Positions 1 through 13,530 of a stretch of 64,000 nucleotides of DNA are shown here, one piece after another. How positions within the stretch are numbered: the stretch's first letter is position 1; each line of letters starts with the position of its first letter. Under the pieces are notes generated by a model. The model ran no database searches. It was not told the origin of the DNA and worked only from the letters and a program-made list of their open reading frames with translations. The position numbers and the translations under genes were made by a program. Origin of the DNA: Corydoras sp. C115 (lineage: Eukaryota > Chordata > Actinopteri > Siluriformes > Callichthyidae); assembly GCA_019802505.1 (NCBI GenBank), contig JAFMOC010000021.1, positions 3,614,001 to 3,678,000 of the forward strand, in the 5' to 3' direction.

Positions 1-471
1 AGAGAAGTTGAAAGAAAAAACATACCATAGTTCCGTTTGTTGGACAACACCTTTTGTTAGATTCATGTGATGTGTGAGATTCTGACAGTGTTTGACATTT
101 AAAGTGACAAAAATACTGAACTGCTCTGGAGGACCAATCAACGGACATTGTCAGTTTGGGCACGTTTAATGTAATTGCTGGTGTGTGTCTGTGAGACTCT
201 GACTGGTCTGAGTACATTAGGAACAATTACCCTTGAAATGGGTAAAGGGCAGATCCAGCATCACTAAGACAAACCAGGGGAGCAGAGTTTATTGATTCAA
301 ATCATTGTTGACAGTCTGAGAAGATTATGCTCCTCCTTTTATATGCGCGTAGAAACAACAAGAGTAAACAGATGTAATGTAGTCAGGGATACCACACCTG
401 TCTAAAAGATTCCAGCTCTTAATTTAACAAGGTCTTCTTCAGGCACATGAACACATTTTTAAACCAGTTTG

Positions 472-760
472 CATTCATTTATTAACTTCTGCTTAATCCT
501 CTACTGGGGGGGAGAGGGGGGTTCGCCATGCCCATTCCCATTCAGGGGAGAACGTTTAGGGTGTTGGGAAGATACACCCAGTACAATTTAAAGCATTCAG
601 TTTACCTTGGATCCATGTGTTTGGACTGTGGCAGGAAACCGGAAAACCTGGAGGAAACCCACGTGGACACGAAGAGAACGTGGAAACTCCACCTAGATTG
701 GGATTCGAACCTGAATCCTCAGCGCTGAGAGGCGAATTTGCTAACTACTAAGCCACCTAA
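472..760 (-). mobile_element. SINE-A (tRNA-derived, DANA/Mermaid-like)
   Basis: Reverse-strand copy with the 3' tail at the left and the tRNA-like head at the right (GATTCGAACC B-box complement, ACTACTAAGCCACC A-box complement). The middle contains the family hallmark TTTGGACTGTGGCAGGAAAC. Slightly shortened. Confidence 0.8.
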
Positions 761-1699
761 AAAATTCCAGCTATTAATTTAACAGTGTCTTCTTCAGACA
801 TTTTTTAGCCAGTTAGTTTTTTTCTGTCTTTTGATTTTAATTTTAGAGAAAATAAAACAAAAAAAAGATGCCATTTTGTGTTTTGTGTCTTACAGTAAGC
901 TGGTAAAATGCTGAGAAACGTTGGCCGGGGCTTTGAGATAAGCTCGGCTGTGAGAAGTTGAATTTTCAAAGATGGCATTGTAATATTGCAGCTGAGGTTT
1001 GGCCTTTAAATCGAAGAAATAGCACGACTTTGTGTTTGTCACCTCTCAGCCTACTCAGCCAACCCCTGAAATGGAGCTAGAGATTTACACCGACTGTAGC
1101 TAATGGAGCGACCGAGAGCATTCTGGTCCTCTTTGGCCCATAAGTGCTGTGGGAGGAAGGTTTTTCACTCTGTGAGATGGCTAATGTACTGCTGACTACC
1201 ATTCGTTTACATCCTCTTCACTGTAGGTTTCACCTCCTTCGCTTTAGAGGGATGAGCTGGGAGCATACTGAGAGAGAAGATTTTATTTCTTAGGTTTCGT
1301 ATGGCAAGTATAACTGAAACACTTATGCCGCGCTAATGTTTGTTTCCTGCAGTGCAGGGTATCAATGCAGTGACTTCGTGTCAATTGTAGATAACGCGTT
1401 GTAAAACTTTTCAGGTATTTCAGTTGCCTTTCACCTTAAAAGCCGTTGCTTGTTTACAGCATTCATCAACTTTTTACTGAGTGGGTGTGTCTTAAGTGAG
1501 TTGGTGATGTGTCACTGTCTCAGCAAAGATAAACTGTCTGTAGTGGTTGTTTGTAACGACCCGCTGATTAACCTGTTTGTTTCTTTTCAGAGTAAATAGC
1601 TGAATGTAATAGTAATTCTCATTAATCAGGAGAATTAACTTCAGAAAAGGCAAAAGTCTATAAATTTACTTAGAATTATCAAAATGAATGTGTATTAAG

Positions 1700-1975
1700 G
1701 GCAGCATGGTGGCTTATTGGTTATTGGTTTCACCACTCAGCGCTGTGGAATCCTGGTTTGAATCCTTAACTGGGAGGAGTTTCCAAGTTCTCCCCATGTC
1801 CACGTGGGTTTCCTTCAGGCTCCCTGGTTCTCTTCCACAGTACAAAAACATGGAGTCAAGATAAATTAAATGCTCTGAATTGCCCCTATAGTGTGTGTTT
1901 GTGTGTGTGAGTGTGCCCAGTTTCGTGCCCGAAACGTTCTCCCTGGATGGGCATGGCGGGGGGGTTCCCCCTAAA
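1700..1975 (+). mobile_element. SINE-A, 3'-shortened
   Basis: Head GCAGCATGGTGGCTTATTGG, decayed B box GGTTTGAATCC, family core and GAACGTTC-type 3' region. Tail missing. Confidence 0.8.
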
Positions 1976-3074
1976 TGTTTCATATTGATACCACATATAT
2001 TATTTGAAGAATCAATATGAAACATTGTGAAGCAGAGTATTTAATGTGAACACTACCCATAGAACCAGCGTGTATAAATACTCTCTATTCTCATCGTCTC
2101 TACATACATACATACATAGGCAGATATTTTTCTATGTTGTTCTCGTGGAAGGCGGTTGCATTTTCTCTCTCGCCGTCCCTTATGAAACCCTGCTTGGCTT
2201 CTCTGTCTTGTCTCATCTGCAAAGACTCTGCTTTTCCTTTCTCAATTTCATCTGATTTTATCAGTCAAGCAATACATCTAGAATGCTGTAAATAAAAATG
2301 TTGAGATTTAAGGATTTCTGAAGCGCTATAAGCACTGTAACGAGTGTAGTTTGAACCAGTGAGACCTTATGATGGAGTTAAACATTCTGACGATCTCGGT
2401 GGGGGAGCATGACGTTTTCCTTACCTTTCTTTCCTCTGTACAATATTTTTGCATCACTATCTGACTCAGAGTTGAAGATAAAACGAAAGTGCAGATGAGA
2501 CTGGAAAAAGTAAGTGGTGGTTGTGAAACTTTTGATTTTGTGACACTAATGCTGAAATGGAACAAGGCACAATAACATTGTCCAAGATACTAAGCATTTG
2601 TATTTATTAAAACACATTTTTTATGCAGTGATGCATAATTACGGTATTTTAGTAGTATTACTGTACAACATTTTGCCAATTTTCAAACAAGTATGTTTTA
2701 CAGATCAACAAAATAAACATAATCCATTAAACATATCACAGTTTGAAACAAAGTGTTTTTTTTTTTCCTGTTGTTAAAGGCTTATCATTAATCTCAATCC
2801 CAATTGCAGTTTGGTAATGTTGGGTTGCTCTGCTAATCTGTAAAGGTAAAGCAAATGAACTGATTATCACTGTTATTTAAACTAGATAATCCCAACCAAT
2901 CACTTGTATGTCTGCTTTAGGTTGCATTGGAGGCTTTAATTAGAGGTTTAATTTTAATCAGATATTTCAATCGAATAGTTTTAGCTGGGTCACCTGTATA
3001 GATCATTTGTTCATATCCTGGTTCATGTTTTTCAGTGATTAAGTTTGACTGTTAATGTATAGACTGTCTGAGGA

Positions 3075-3226
3075 CACAATTTGGAGAATTTAATTGACAT
3101 TTATCCATGTTTTTTGGACTGTGGGAGGAAACCCACCTGGACACGGGGAGAACATGGAAACTCTACCCAGATTAGGATTTGAACTGGGAATCCCTAGTGC
3201 TGAGAGGCGAACGTACTAACCATGTT
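3075..3226 (-). mobile_element. SINE-A head fragment
   Basis: Head half only, from AATTTGGAGAATTTAATTGA to the tRNA-like end CGAACGTACTAACCATG. Confidence 0.75.
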
Positions 3227-5189
3227 GCTAAATGTTTGAGATATTTACAGATTTATGTCTTCAAGGTCTTCAACAGTGTTAACTCCTATAGCAATGAGAG
3301 AAAATACCTCTTCGTCCCAAATGGGCACTCCTGCCTACTGCTGTGTAAAAGTGATGTGTACATTGTTTTTGTAAATCATCAATCAAGGTTTAGTACTAAT
3401 ATTAGTTATACTAATTATGTAACCATTACTGAGCTATATTAATCATATAATTCAAGTATGTATTGGATATAGATGTTTAATGCTTAATATGCCCAGGACC
3501 GTTATAAGTTAATGTGCATATAGCTCATTGACTTATAAGTAACTCCAGGTAGCTATGATGGCTAATGTCAGTGATGGTATATTGTTTAGCAGTTTTAAAT
3601 CGAACTGTTTGAACAACAAAAAAAAATTGTACAGTTTTCACAATTACAATTCCAGCTTTATATAGTTCTTGTGGTATGACATTAAATTAATACATGTTCT
3701 ATCAATTGCCAATATATCACTGATGGATCCTCACATCACACATACTAATGACTGGAATAGGTTTATAGTTTTAACATCAGTGTATGTGGGGAAACATATT
3801 GATCATATCTGGGTTTTAGAGGGGATGCACCTTCTGGATATATAGTGTGATTACAGTAGTGAGCTATACTGCTAGCACAGTGGTTATTTAAACATTGTGA
3901 TTTACGCATTATGGGAGTTTTGTCTGGTTTAAATTGGCTGGAAACTTTAAAGGAAGCATGTATGGACAGGATGAAGCAGCAGTACCAAGGCTCTGAGTGA
4001 TGATGCAGCCCCCCCCAGGTTGTTTGTAATCTGACTGATGTTTTCCTGTTTAAAACTCCAATTCCTCAAAAGTCAGCATGGTATTGTCATTGAAACATCC
4101 TTTTTGTGGTAAAACTTTTCAAGTTGAATGTCTAATGTATGATGTTAGTGTTGTTTCACTAGTAAACCAGTAAGATCAAAGTTTTCATCTGCATTGCTTT
4201 CATCTCAGCTATAGATGCTGCGGGTTCTGACATGTTATAGATTGGCTATGCTTTTTTAACTGACTCGTTGGCTTGTCCTCCTAAGTGTCTGAAGTTCGTT
4301 TCGTCTACAGTCATCAGCAAGACTGCAAAAACCCATTGCTGCACCTATTGTTTTTAAATCCCGTTTGTGATTAATTAGCACACTTGGTTAAAATACCTGG
4401 AGATGGGACCAATGGATGTGGATGGTCATCCATAATGTAGCACATCCTGAGTAATGTAACGGATCATGCATTTGTTGGGGGCAGTTAACTCAATTTTCAA
4501 AATGCCCCCCATGTTGTAGTAGATCATGGGTTTTGCTCTTTGGATGTGGCAGATGAAAGCTGCTGTAGGTCTGAGGCTCTTTAGACTTGGCCGGAGGTTA
4601 AGTGTTCTGGGAACGGAGCGAGTAAATGCAGGGAGGGGGAAAAACCCAGTTACATCCTGTTCATGTGTTTCCTTTCTGCTTTTACCCTCTTATTATCATC
4701 ATACACATGTGCATGTGTGCGCGCAGACATGCTCAAAATATCCTTTATCTCATGAGCTGCTAGCAGATTTGGTCGTGCCGAAGCCTTGACTCGGCCGAAC
4801 CTCACGTGTGAACTCCCAAAAAGAAGCACCTTCCACTTTTAATCACGCATGCAAATAAGTACTTCCATTACCTCCTAATAAATATTTCCATGAATACACT
4901 TAGCCCTTCATCTCGCTTGCTTCCTCAAACGGGGTGGGGTGTAGGAGGGTTTGCTTAGTTGATGTCATTTGGAAAAGCTGGTGCATCAATCACTGAGGGA
5001 ACACACTCACACACAAACATTAAACTACACGAATATGCATCTGTCCTACATGCTCAATGAATGAACGGCTTTATGTTTAACCTGACTAACCCTTAAAAAT
5101 CAAACATTCCAAATCTTTTATTTAGTATATATTAACATTATATTATTACCAAGGTCCACACAATTAGTTTACCATCATCATTGCTGTTT

Positions 5190-5386
5190 GCACACAGGAT
5201 CACATTGAAGTGTATACAATAATCAAGTATACTAAAGCAAAAAGGTAGTTAAAGGTAGAGTTAAACCTCTTTACCATGATTTATTCAGAATAATACACAA
5301 CCTCGAGTGCCTTATTGCTTTTATAAAACGGTTACAATCACACTATAATAAAAAAAAAAAAAAAACAAGGTTTGATTCGTAAATGT

Positions 5387-5425
<39 letters not shown>

Positions 5426-5870
5426 GTTCAAATACTGCCATTTAGGGCCAAATTACAGAACACTTTTTATTTCACTCTACAATTGGTCATTTAGCAGATG
5501 CTTTTATCCAAAGTTATATTTTACAGTTATTCCAACTTGATGGTTGGGGTCAGAACACAGAGACAACAATGAAAGTAAAGGGCCTTGCTCAAGGACCCAC
5601 ATTGGTAACTTCAGTGAACATGGGATTCAAACCCTCAACCTTCTGGTTGATAGCCCAACACCCTAACCACTGAACTACCACATTCTCAGATTTATAAAAA
5701 AAAAAACACAAACATCAGAAAAATTTTATTTATTGTGTAGCACGCATTGATATGAATGTGTAGCACTTAGAGGTGTGTGTTATTGTCAATAATGTCACAG
5801 CTGGACAAACGGCTTAGCCAATCTGATTTAAAGACAGAAATTAGCTGTTTTATAAATTGCATTAACCAAG
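5190..5870 (+). repeat. Family C repeat (unnamed), split by SINE-B
   Basis: 5' part 5190-5482 and 3' part 5683-5870. Shared with other copies: CACACTATAATAAAAA, CTGCCATTTAGGGCCAAATT, CACGCATTGATATGAATGTG, ATGTCACAGCTGGACAAACG, CCAATCTGATTTAAAG. Poly(A) and a 30-T run are expanded in this copy. Confidence 0.75.
5483..5682 (-). mobile_element. SINE-B (second tRNA-like SINE) inside family C
   Basis: Reverse copy: tail CATTTAGCAGATGCTTTTAT, middle TTGCTCAAGGACCCACATTG, tRNA-like head CTAACCACTGAACTACCAC. It interrupts a family C copy. Confidence 0.8.
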
Positions 5871-7091
5871 AATGCAAATATTTATACGCTTACCATCCAC
5901 TTTTATCCACTATTCATCCACTATTATGCACACCTACTTTTTTGAACATTCACTGTTTTTTATTTGTATAGATTAATTGTATAGTTCTACAATTACAGGT
6001 GGTTGTTTCTGTTTCTCTAATGAATCAAAATGTTACGTGTTCATTGTTCTTATGCTGTTTTGTCAGACATGGATGCTAGGCTTCTCTTTTTGGCAACAAG
6101 TATGTTACAAAGTTCAATTTAAAATGATCGCATGGGCCGGATATTGAGTTTGACACCTGTAGTCTACAATTATGATAGTTGTGGTAATAATAATAATATG
6201 GTAAATAATGCAAAGCATCCTATACAGATGAGTTTTACAGTGGGATTTAAACAGTACAGCGCGAGTTTTTTATGTAATTATTGGAGTCTGGGAGTCAAAC
6301 AGCTGAAAGGTCAGGCACTTTTGATACCTGAACATGCAGGTGCAGTGGCTTCAAAAGCTGCTCATACACTTTTAAAGACAATCTGAGGCTTTGAAGTAAT
6401 TCTGCGTGACTGAGTTGACATGCTCATAAGCCCCGGTGTGAATGACAGTGCAAGCAGCAGCACTCGGGATGCTTGGCTTCCCTGGGTTTGATCGTATTGT
6501 CCCCGCTGGCATTGTTTACTCCTAAAAAGCAGCTACGGTGTCAAAACCAGGCCAGATCATCAGTTCATGCCAAGGGCTAAAATCAGTAGCCAGTGTCACA
6601 CCTGGGGCTTTAAATAAAAAAAAAGAATTGATTGCTTTTCTTTTTGTTTTGAATTTTGGTAATGAGGCTACTATTTATGTTACTACTTGTGCTGGAGGTT
6701 GGCCTCCTTGGAGTCCCTTGTGGCAGATGTGCGTTTTTAAGAAAAGGGGGGTGTGCAGATTGTCTAGAGATGATTGTGTGCATAAGTGATGCCTTTTTGT
6801 GATCATGGTCCTTAGGGAGTCTGGCAGACATGGTTGATTTATTCTGGTCTGTGTGTGTGTACATTCATGTGTGTGTGTTTTAAACATGTTATTTTGAAAA
6901 GAAATAACACTTAACCATGACATTCACCAACCCTGGCTACACCAATAACGTCAACTTAACATTATGGAGTTTCTCGTGTACAGCTCTGTAGTTTTAACTT
7001 AACATCCTATGTTTACTGTAACCTTGCGAACAGCTGCCAACAACATTTACATAACAGAGCTTTAATCCTGATGTGTAAAGGTTTAAAATAA

Positions 7092-7312
7092 ATTATCAGG
7101 GAGTGGTAGCTCAGTGGTTAGGATGTTGTGTTATTAATAAGAAGATTGTGGGTTTAAATCCCAGGTCCACTAAAGTTACCAATTAACCAATCCTTGAGTA
7201 AGACCCTTAACCCTGTGCTCCAGGTATGCTGTACCAACCCTCTGTTCTGACCCTAAGCAAGATGGGATACTTGAACAGTAAGTCGCTTTGGATAATAGCA
7301 TCTGTTAAATAA
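7092..7312 (+). mobile_element. SINE-B, full length
   Basis: Head GTGGTAGCTCAGTGGTTAGG (A box), B box GGTTTAAATCC, and tail GTCGCTTTGGATAATAGCAT. Confidence 0.85.
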
Positions 7313-7765
7313 ACAAAATTGTACTTGTATTGTTAAACAAGACTCTGAATCCTGATTTTTGTACGAGCAGTATCCACAGCGCAGTATAAAATGCACTTTA
7401 CTTCCACTGGTGCTGATCTGGTGCGGAACCACAATCCCCCTAAAAATGTGTAGCGCTGATTTATCAGGACATTGTGTCCTGTAATCTTTTAAATAAGCCC
7501 CACTAGGAAGTAATAAGTAATGACAGTCTGTAGTGCCCCTTAGCATCCTGGCACAGCACAAGTCTGAACTGGTTTTAAATCCCACCTGAAGGTAAACTCT
7601 GAACTCCGCATTGCCTCAGTGTGCGCGATGGAACTGAGTCGATCACATCCTATTAGTTCAGCTTTCTCATGCCTTGGGGATATTGTAAAGTATGACACCC
7701 AGTACGAGGTGTGATGTTTGGCTTCAATGCTGCTAAACCAGTTGATACATAATGCTTGTGCATAC

Positions 7766-7767
<2 letters not shown>

Positions 7768-7806
<39 letters not shown>
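7768..7806. repeat. (CA)n microsatellite
   Basis: About 19 CA units. Confidence 0.95.
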
Positions 7807-7809
<3 letters not shown>

Positions 7810-7925
7810 GCATGCAAAGTGTTTACTCGAAACCCGTTCAACGCAAATAGGACGTTTCACGATTATCAACTGTTGGATACTAAACAAACGATTTCCTTAT
7901 GTAGATCAATTTGTTCATATTAATC

Positions 7926-8245
7926 ATTCATTCATTCATTCATTGTCTTCTGCTTAATCCGCTATCCGGGTCACTCTGGGGTTCCCATGCCCATCCAGGG
8001 AAGAACGTTTCAGGTGCATGACACACACCCAGGACAGTGCACCAATCTATCACTGGAAACACACTCACACAAAAACACACATACACTATATGGGGCAATT
8101 TAGAGCATTCAGTTTACCTTGAATCCATGTTTTTGGATTGTGGGAGGAAACCAGAAAACCCAGAGGAAACCCACATGGACATGGGAAGCACAAAACCCAG
8201 ATTGAGATTTGAACCTGGAATACCCAGTGCTGAGAGGCTGAGAGA
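7926..8245 (-). mobile_element. SINE-A, near full length
   Basis: (ATTC)n tail at the left, family core, degenerate tRNA-like head at the right. The last ~20 bp of the head are lost. Confidence 0.8.
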
Positions 8246-9279
8246 TTTCTCATCAAACAAGTGACCTCAATGGGTAAATTCATCTTGTTATCTTGACCAT
8301 TCAATCCTCTAGGGTCACCGCGGGGGTGGGGTGGGGGGCTCAGTGGTATTCATTTATCAGTATTAGCAATTACAGCAGTCAATAAACAATTCAGCAGCAA
8401 TTAAAAAGGTTTTAATTAATTACCTCCTTACCATTGGTTGAACTGTAGTGTATGTGCTTGTGCTTGACATAAAAGCAACTCATTACTGATAACAGAAGAT
8501 CGGTTTCAAGTGTCAGAGAGGTTTATCCCCTTTTTTTACTCTCGCATTCAAGCTCTCCATGCAGTTCTGATAACAGGCTCCAATTAGGTCAGTTCGACTG
8601 TTGTATTTCACATTGCATTAAATCACAGCATGGCCCTTTTTCATCAGCTAGATTCAGAGATAGATCAAGTAAATCCTTGAGCCAGCACTGCCGCACCAGA
8701 GCCTGTATTGATCTGGGAGCGGCAGCCTATAAACCTCTTCATTACCGGAACACAGAAAATGTTGAACAGGGCCAGAAGTGGGATCAGCTTCTTTTTCTGT
8801 TCTTCCACTCTGTGCTTTCTTTACTTCAAAAGTTAATACTTAATAAGGCAAAACGTACTCTGAAATGAAAAAAAAAAACACACAAGAATTCTCTTAGATA
8901 ATACTCTGTAAATCTCTGTTGGTGAAGGAACTGTTTTCACTGGGAATTTCTGTAGCGCTTACATTCCCCAACCTGATTACAATCATCTGATAATCAGTCT
9001 GTGAACAAGTGTCACGTAAGAAAGCATCCACTCGACATGATTATACACCTGAAGCAACCGCTGACATGAAGAGCCTTAACACTAAGAATGCTGAATCACA
9101 GTAGTACTGTATTTGATGAACAGTCTACAAAATACATAAATGCTAAGAGTTGGTTGATTTGCATTTAGTATTTAATGTATGTGTTCCACAATATGGACTG
9201 TAAGTATTAAAACCACTAGCTTACAGCTTATAAAGCTTACATGTGCTTTCTTACAGAGTCCCCTCTTTGCTTTAACATA

Positions 9280-9480
9280 ATTTACTCTTTTGGGAAGGTT
9301 AACTATAAGATTTTGGAGTGAACGAGCAAGCTGAAGTGACAGTGGCAAGAAAACACTCCGTTATGTTGTTATTTTAACGAAGAACCTTGGGAGGACCAAG
9401 GCTCATCCTTCCTTCAGAAGCCGGGCAGCATCAACAGTGTAGGACCATGTACAGATTGTGTAGTGATCAGGTGACCCCTA
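9280..9480 (-). repeat. LINE-F-like 3' fragment
   Basis: TGGGAGGACCAAGGCTCATC and GGGCAGCATCAACAGTGTAG are shared with 60622-60835. Confidence 0.6.
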
Positions 9481-10787
9481 TTTAACAATTGAAAAACTCT
9501 TTTCCATTGAGGGCTACCTGCAGGGCTGCCAGTCCAATCGAAATCCAGGTTCCATCCAGTAATCGTTGTAGCTGCAGTGCTTCAGCAGAACCATGGATGA
9601 AGAGCTGACAACACCTCCAGAAAATTAGCAACACCTCAAAAGATACAAACTATAAAAGCAGCTAGAGCTAATAAAACACAGCATTTAAGTAATAACCTAG
9701 AGTTTGGTTGACACAGTGCAACATTTGACTCCGGCATCACTGACTAGAGCAGCAGAACTAAATGAGGCAGATACTGAGAGGGCTCCCTGGAACAGCATCA
9801 TTTCAGTGCCACACCCTCTACTAATGATGAGCTGGGTGAAAAGGTGAAATGCCAGCACAGACTGATCCCAGATCACCAACCCAACACCAACACAAAATTA
9901 AATGAATAAATAAATAAACGTCAGTGTAAATGAGGTTGCGAGGCCTTTAAAAGCCCACCATCGAAAACAAAAAGACACAAAGACACAAAAACGACAACTG
10001 ATCCAAAAAATCTACTTAATGTATTTAATTCTAAAACAATTTGCTTTTGAAGGACATAATGGTGTATGGTATACCTTTTAAACTGCAGCCAATTCCTTTT
10101 TTTTATTCTATTAAAGTGTCTGCAGGCTGCAGTGACGTTGATACATCATGAAAAGAAGCACAGCTGCTGCCGCTGTAACCGATTCCCTTTTACTGCTGCT
10201 GCTTCCTTAAGTGATCAACACACAATCAGCCCACTTTAACCACACTGTGCCAGGAAACAGGATGTAGCCATAACAAAGTTATCATTCCCTTTGTTGACTG
10301 TTCACTGTATTTGAAGAGCATGGCTCAGTATGTCGTACATGTGTGCAGTTCGAAACTGCTGTTGATCTAAGCTTGAAAACGTTCTGTTTGCTATGTAGTG
10401 TTTGTTTTTGCGGTTCACTTTTTAGTTCCTGTTTCCATATATGGTATAGAGCAGATGCGTGTTTATAAAGTGACCTGTAGCTGTATAACACGCTGTCTAC
10501 GATGATGTCTATATCAATCGAATAAACATATCGGTTCTGGTTTCCGCCTTAAGTTTTGCTCGAATCACATTCTAGTGTTTAAAAGCATCTCGAGCATGTC
10601 ACGTTCTCCCTCGTTTTGCTTCGCAGGCAGAAAAAGAGTTTCCTTTAAGAGCTAGCTTACTCACATTCCGTTCCGAGCATATGCAGATTTTATCGGCGTG
10701 GACACAGACATTCGCACGGGAAGTAGTCATGTCGCAGTGTCCTTCACACGACCGTGATGTCACCGTGCTTCCTTGTGTTGCTGGCAC

Positions 10788-10789
<2 letters not shown>

Positions 10790-10827
<38 letters not shown>
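10790..10827. repeat. (GT)n microsatellite
   Basis: About 19 GT units. Confidence 0.95.
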
Positions 10828-10828
<1 letters not shown>

Positions 10829-11149
10829 CTTCAAAGTGAACGGTCAAAACTGCATATTTTTAAAAGTTTTTTTCAATTGTTTTTTTTTGTGAAAACAAAT
10901 AATAAATCAAGTTTTAAGCATGTCATTTGCTCATATGTGCAATATTTTATTGTTATGCTATCTGTTGTTTTGTCATTTTGTGCCCCTTCTGTATTATATG
11001 ATTTGCAATTGAGTCGTTTTTATTTTATTAAATTTTTTTTTGTATATACACTCATCTTTATTTCTATTACATTTTTTCTTCTTTTTAAAGTTCTCCTTGT
11101 AATATATACATTAGATGTATCTCTAACTTTAAAGTACTAAATTACTGTC

Positions 11150-11235
11150 ACATCTGCTGCTGAGAGGTGAATTTCCCCCATTGTGGGACCAATAAATGAT
11201 TATCTTATCTCATCTTACCTTATTTGATCTTATCG
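11150..11235 (+). repeat. Retroelement 3' tail with (TTATC)-like end
   Basis: GAATTTCCCCCATTGTGGGA then AATAAATGATTATCTTATCT, a recurrent fish LINE terminus. Confidence 0.55.
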
Positions 11236-11654
11236 TATCTTTAATGCTGCTTACTGTTTGTCAAATGTTTCCATATTTCACACCATGCACTGCATAATGA
11301 AATCGTCAATACAATTTGGATGAGTAGGGGTAAATCAGGGTCAGGGGAAACCCCTTCAGCTTGGATCTCCTCCAACATGCAAACACACTCACAATAGGCG
11401 GGTGTGCATTATGTTGAAGACAAGTGTTAGCTTATTGTTTGAACTAGCAGGTAAAGGGTTTATCTTAAATCACCACGGTGACATGATATGTGATATGATA
11501 ATGGATGTGCACTTCACAGCCGTCTTCAGGTTTCTATTTAAACAGGTTTCAATATTTAAATTCATTTTTAAGTATTTTGGTTTTTTACCAAATCTATATG
11601 CTTGTTTGTGGTAAATAGATATTTTAATGGTAAGAAATGTTCATTATGTAGAGC

Positions 11655-12425
11655 AGACATGCCCAATACATTGATTGCACAGTGCCTGTTGGTAGATCGC
11701 CATGGATCACACCACAGGTTTGAGGAAAATAGGACGCTAACTGCACTCGTCAGCGCTTTTATTACAGCACGGTATCAGAAGCAGTCATACACACATGCTC
11801 ACACACTGTGAGTCCTTCTAAATATCCCTGTGCAAGTGACCTCTGCTCTCCCCCGTCTCTCTCTCTATTCCCAAAACTGTTGCGCGGTCATGCCCCCACG
11901 CCTCAATCACCGCTCTTTTAAATGTACGTTACATTCAAACTGCTAATAAAGGTGGTCTGGTCAATGTAATCGGCTGGCATACTGTTACCATAACTACGAC
12001 CAATTAATATTATTTCCACTTTCCAGCATGCCTTGCAGCCGGTTTATGTGTTCTATGTTTTATGCTTTTATTAATGTTCATGTTCTGTTTGTGGAGATGC
12101 GGATCTCAGGGATTGTTGTTGTATGTTTATGCTGTATGTGTTTGCTCATTTGGGTGAGGGGGGGGTTGCCATTTAGGGGATATGTGTGGCATGTCCTGTA
12201 AAAAATCCAAGTTCTCTCCATGCTGGAGTGTGTTTAATAAAAGAGTCATTTCTGTGGAAATAGCAATACTATGCTGATTCCACAATTATTATTAACGTGA
12301 TGTTTGAAAAGGTTTCAGCATTAAAGTTTAAAAAAAAAAAGATGAATCCTGGTAGATCACGATGACAAAGTAGATCTCGGGCCAGAAGAGTGTGATCTGA
12401 CACACCTGATGTAGTGGATGTTTTA
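11655..12425 (+). mobile_element. Possible hAT-like relic split by an unidentified insertion
   Basis: CATGCCCAATACATTGATTG at the left with GGTAGATCGCC, and at the right GGTAGATCACG with GTAGATCTCGGGCC, recall a fish hAT family rich in TAGATC motifs. The middle, about 11720-12340, looks foreign and ends near an AATAAA. I could not find terminal repeats or target duplications, so both calls are tentative. Confidence 0.35.
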
Positions 12426-12771
12426 GATGTTCTTATCCAGCAAAGAGGTGAAGCATTGACAAACTGAAAATTCGGAAATCCCAATCCTAACCTTGATTCT
12501 TGCCCTAAATTTAGTATTTAATGAAATAAATATTTCAGTTATGTCTCAGTCAGTTATAATGAAAAAACAGAAAAATTATCAACAAGGGCCATGCATTACT
12601 AAAAAACTAAAAATACTGTTTAAGTTTATTAAAGGTAATACTAATCATTAATGGTAATATGAGCAGTAATAACAGTTTGACCTTTACATTTATTCTCCAG
12701 TGTCCTTTCTTACAAGAATGATCATCTTTAGACATTGACAACTGATTCTACTTCTTTTTAATTTATGCTTA

Positions 12772-13042
12772 TTCTCTCTCTGTCTGTCTGTCTGTCTGTG
12801 TGTCTCTCTCTCTCTCTCTCTCTCTGTTTGTGTCTCTGTCTGTCTCTCTCTCCGACTGCCTGTCTCTCTCTCTCTCTGTCTGACTGTCGCCCTGTCTCTG
12901 AGTGTCTGTCTCTGACTGACTGCCTGTCTCTCTGTCTCTCACTTCAGCTGCTTTTCTCTCTCTCTGTCTCTGACTGCCTGTCTCTGACTGTCTGTCTCTC
13001 TCCCTGTCTATGACTGTCTCTCCTTGATTGTCTGTCTGTCAT
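12772..13042. repeat. CT/CTGT/CTGA-rich microsatellite region
   Basis: About 270 bp of (CT)n, (CTGT)n and variants, a strong pyrimidine strand. Confidence 0.93.
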
Positions 13043-13471
13043 TTAGTTAATAGTTACATGTATTAATAGTTGACACACTTAATCATATGTCTGGTTGTTG
13101 CAGCATTGTATTATTATATTATTGTGTTCTGGAAATGATCGCAGTATTTATTCTAACTCTGGAATTATAACCATTTTGAAGTAATAATTTTTTATGTATT
13201 TATGCTCATGTTTTTATTAAAAAAAATTTTCATGGAAAGTAACTGACATTAAAACATATTCTTGGCTGTTTATGTCAATGAAGACAGAACTCACTAACTG
13301 TAAACATGCACACAGGAGCTTTTCAGCGAGTTGATGTTGAGTGTTTATATATAGTCAATACTATATTTGTACACAGCACTCAAATATTGTATACACACAG
13401 ACAGTAAAGCTTATACAAAGTCCCATGAGTTCTACACCATATAACTTTACCTTTTTCTGACGATATAAAAT

Positions 13472-13530
13472 ATATGCGTATAATGAAAATGAAAAGGCGT
13501 TATATATGCGTATAATGAAAATGAAAATGT
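13472..13530. repeat. Two-copy tandem repeat
   Basis: ATATGCGTATAATGAAAATG occurs twice about 33 bp apart. Confidence 0.85.

Noticed and set aside
10599..10847. 82-residue reverse frame
   Set aside because: Half of it is a Thr-His run from the GT array; no splice or homology support.
12772..13042. CRISPR-like spaced repeats
   Set aside because: The periodicity is simple CT/CTGT slippage without fixed repeats and unique spacers, and the genome is eukaryotic.
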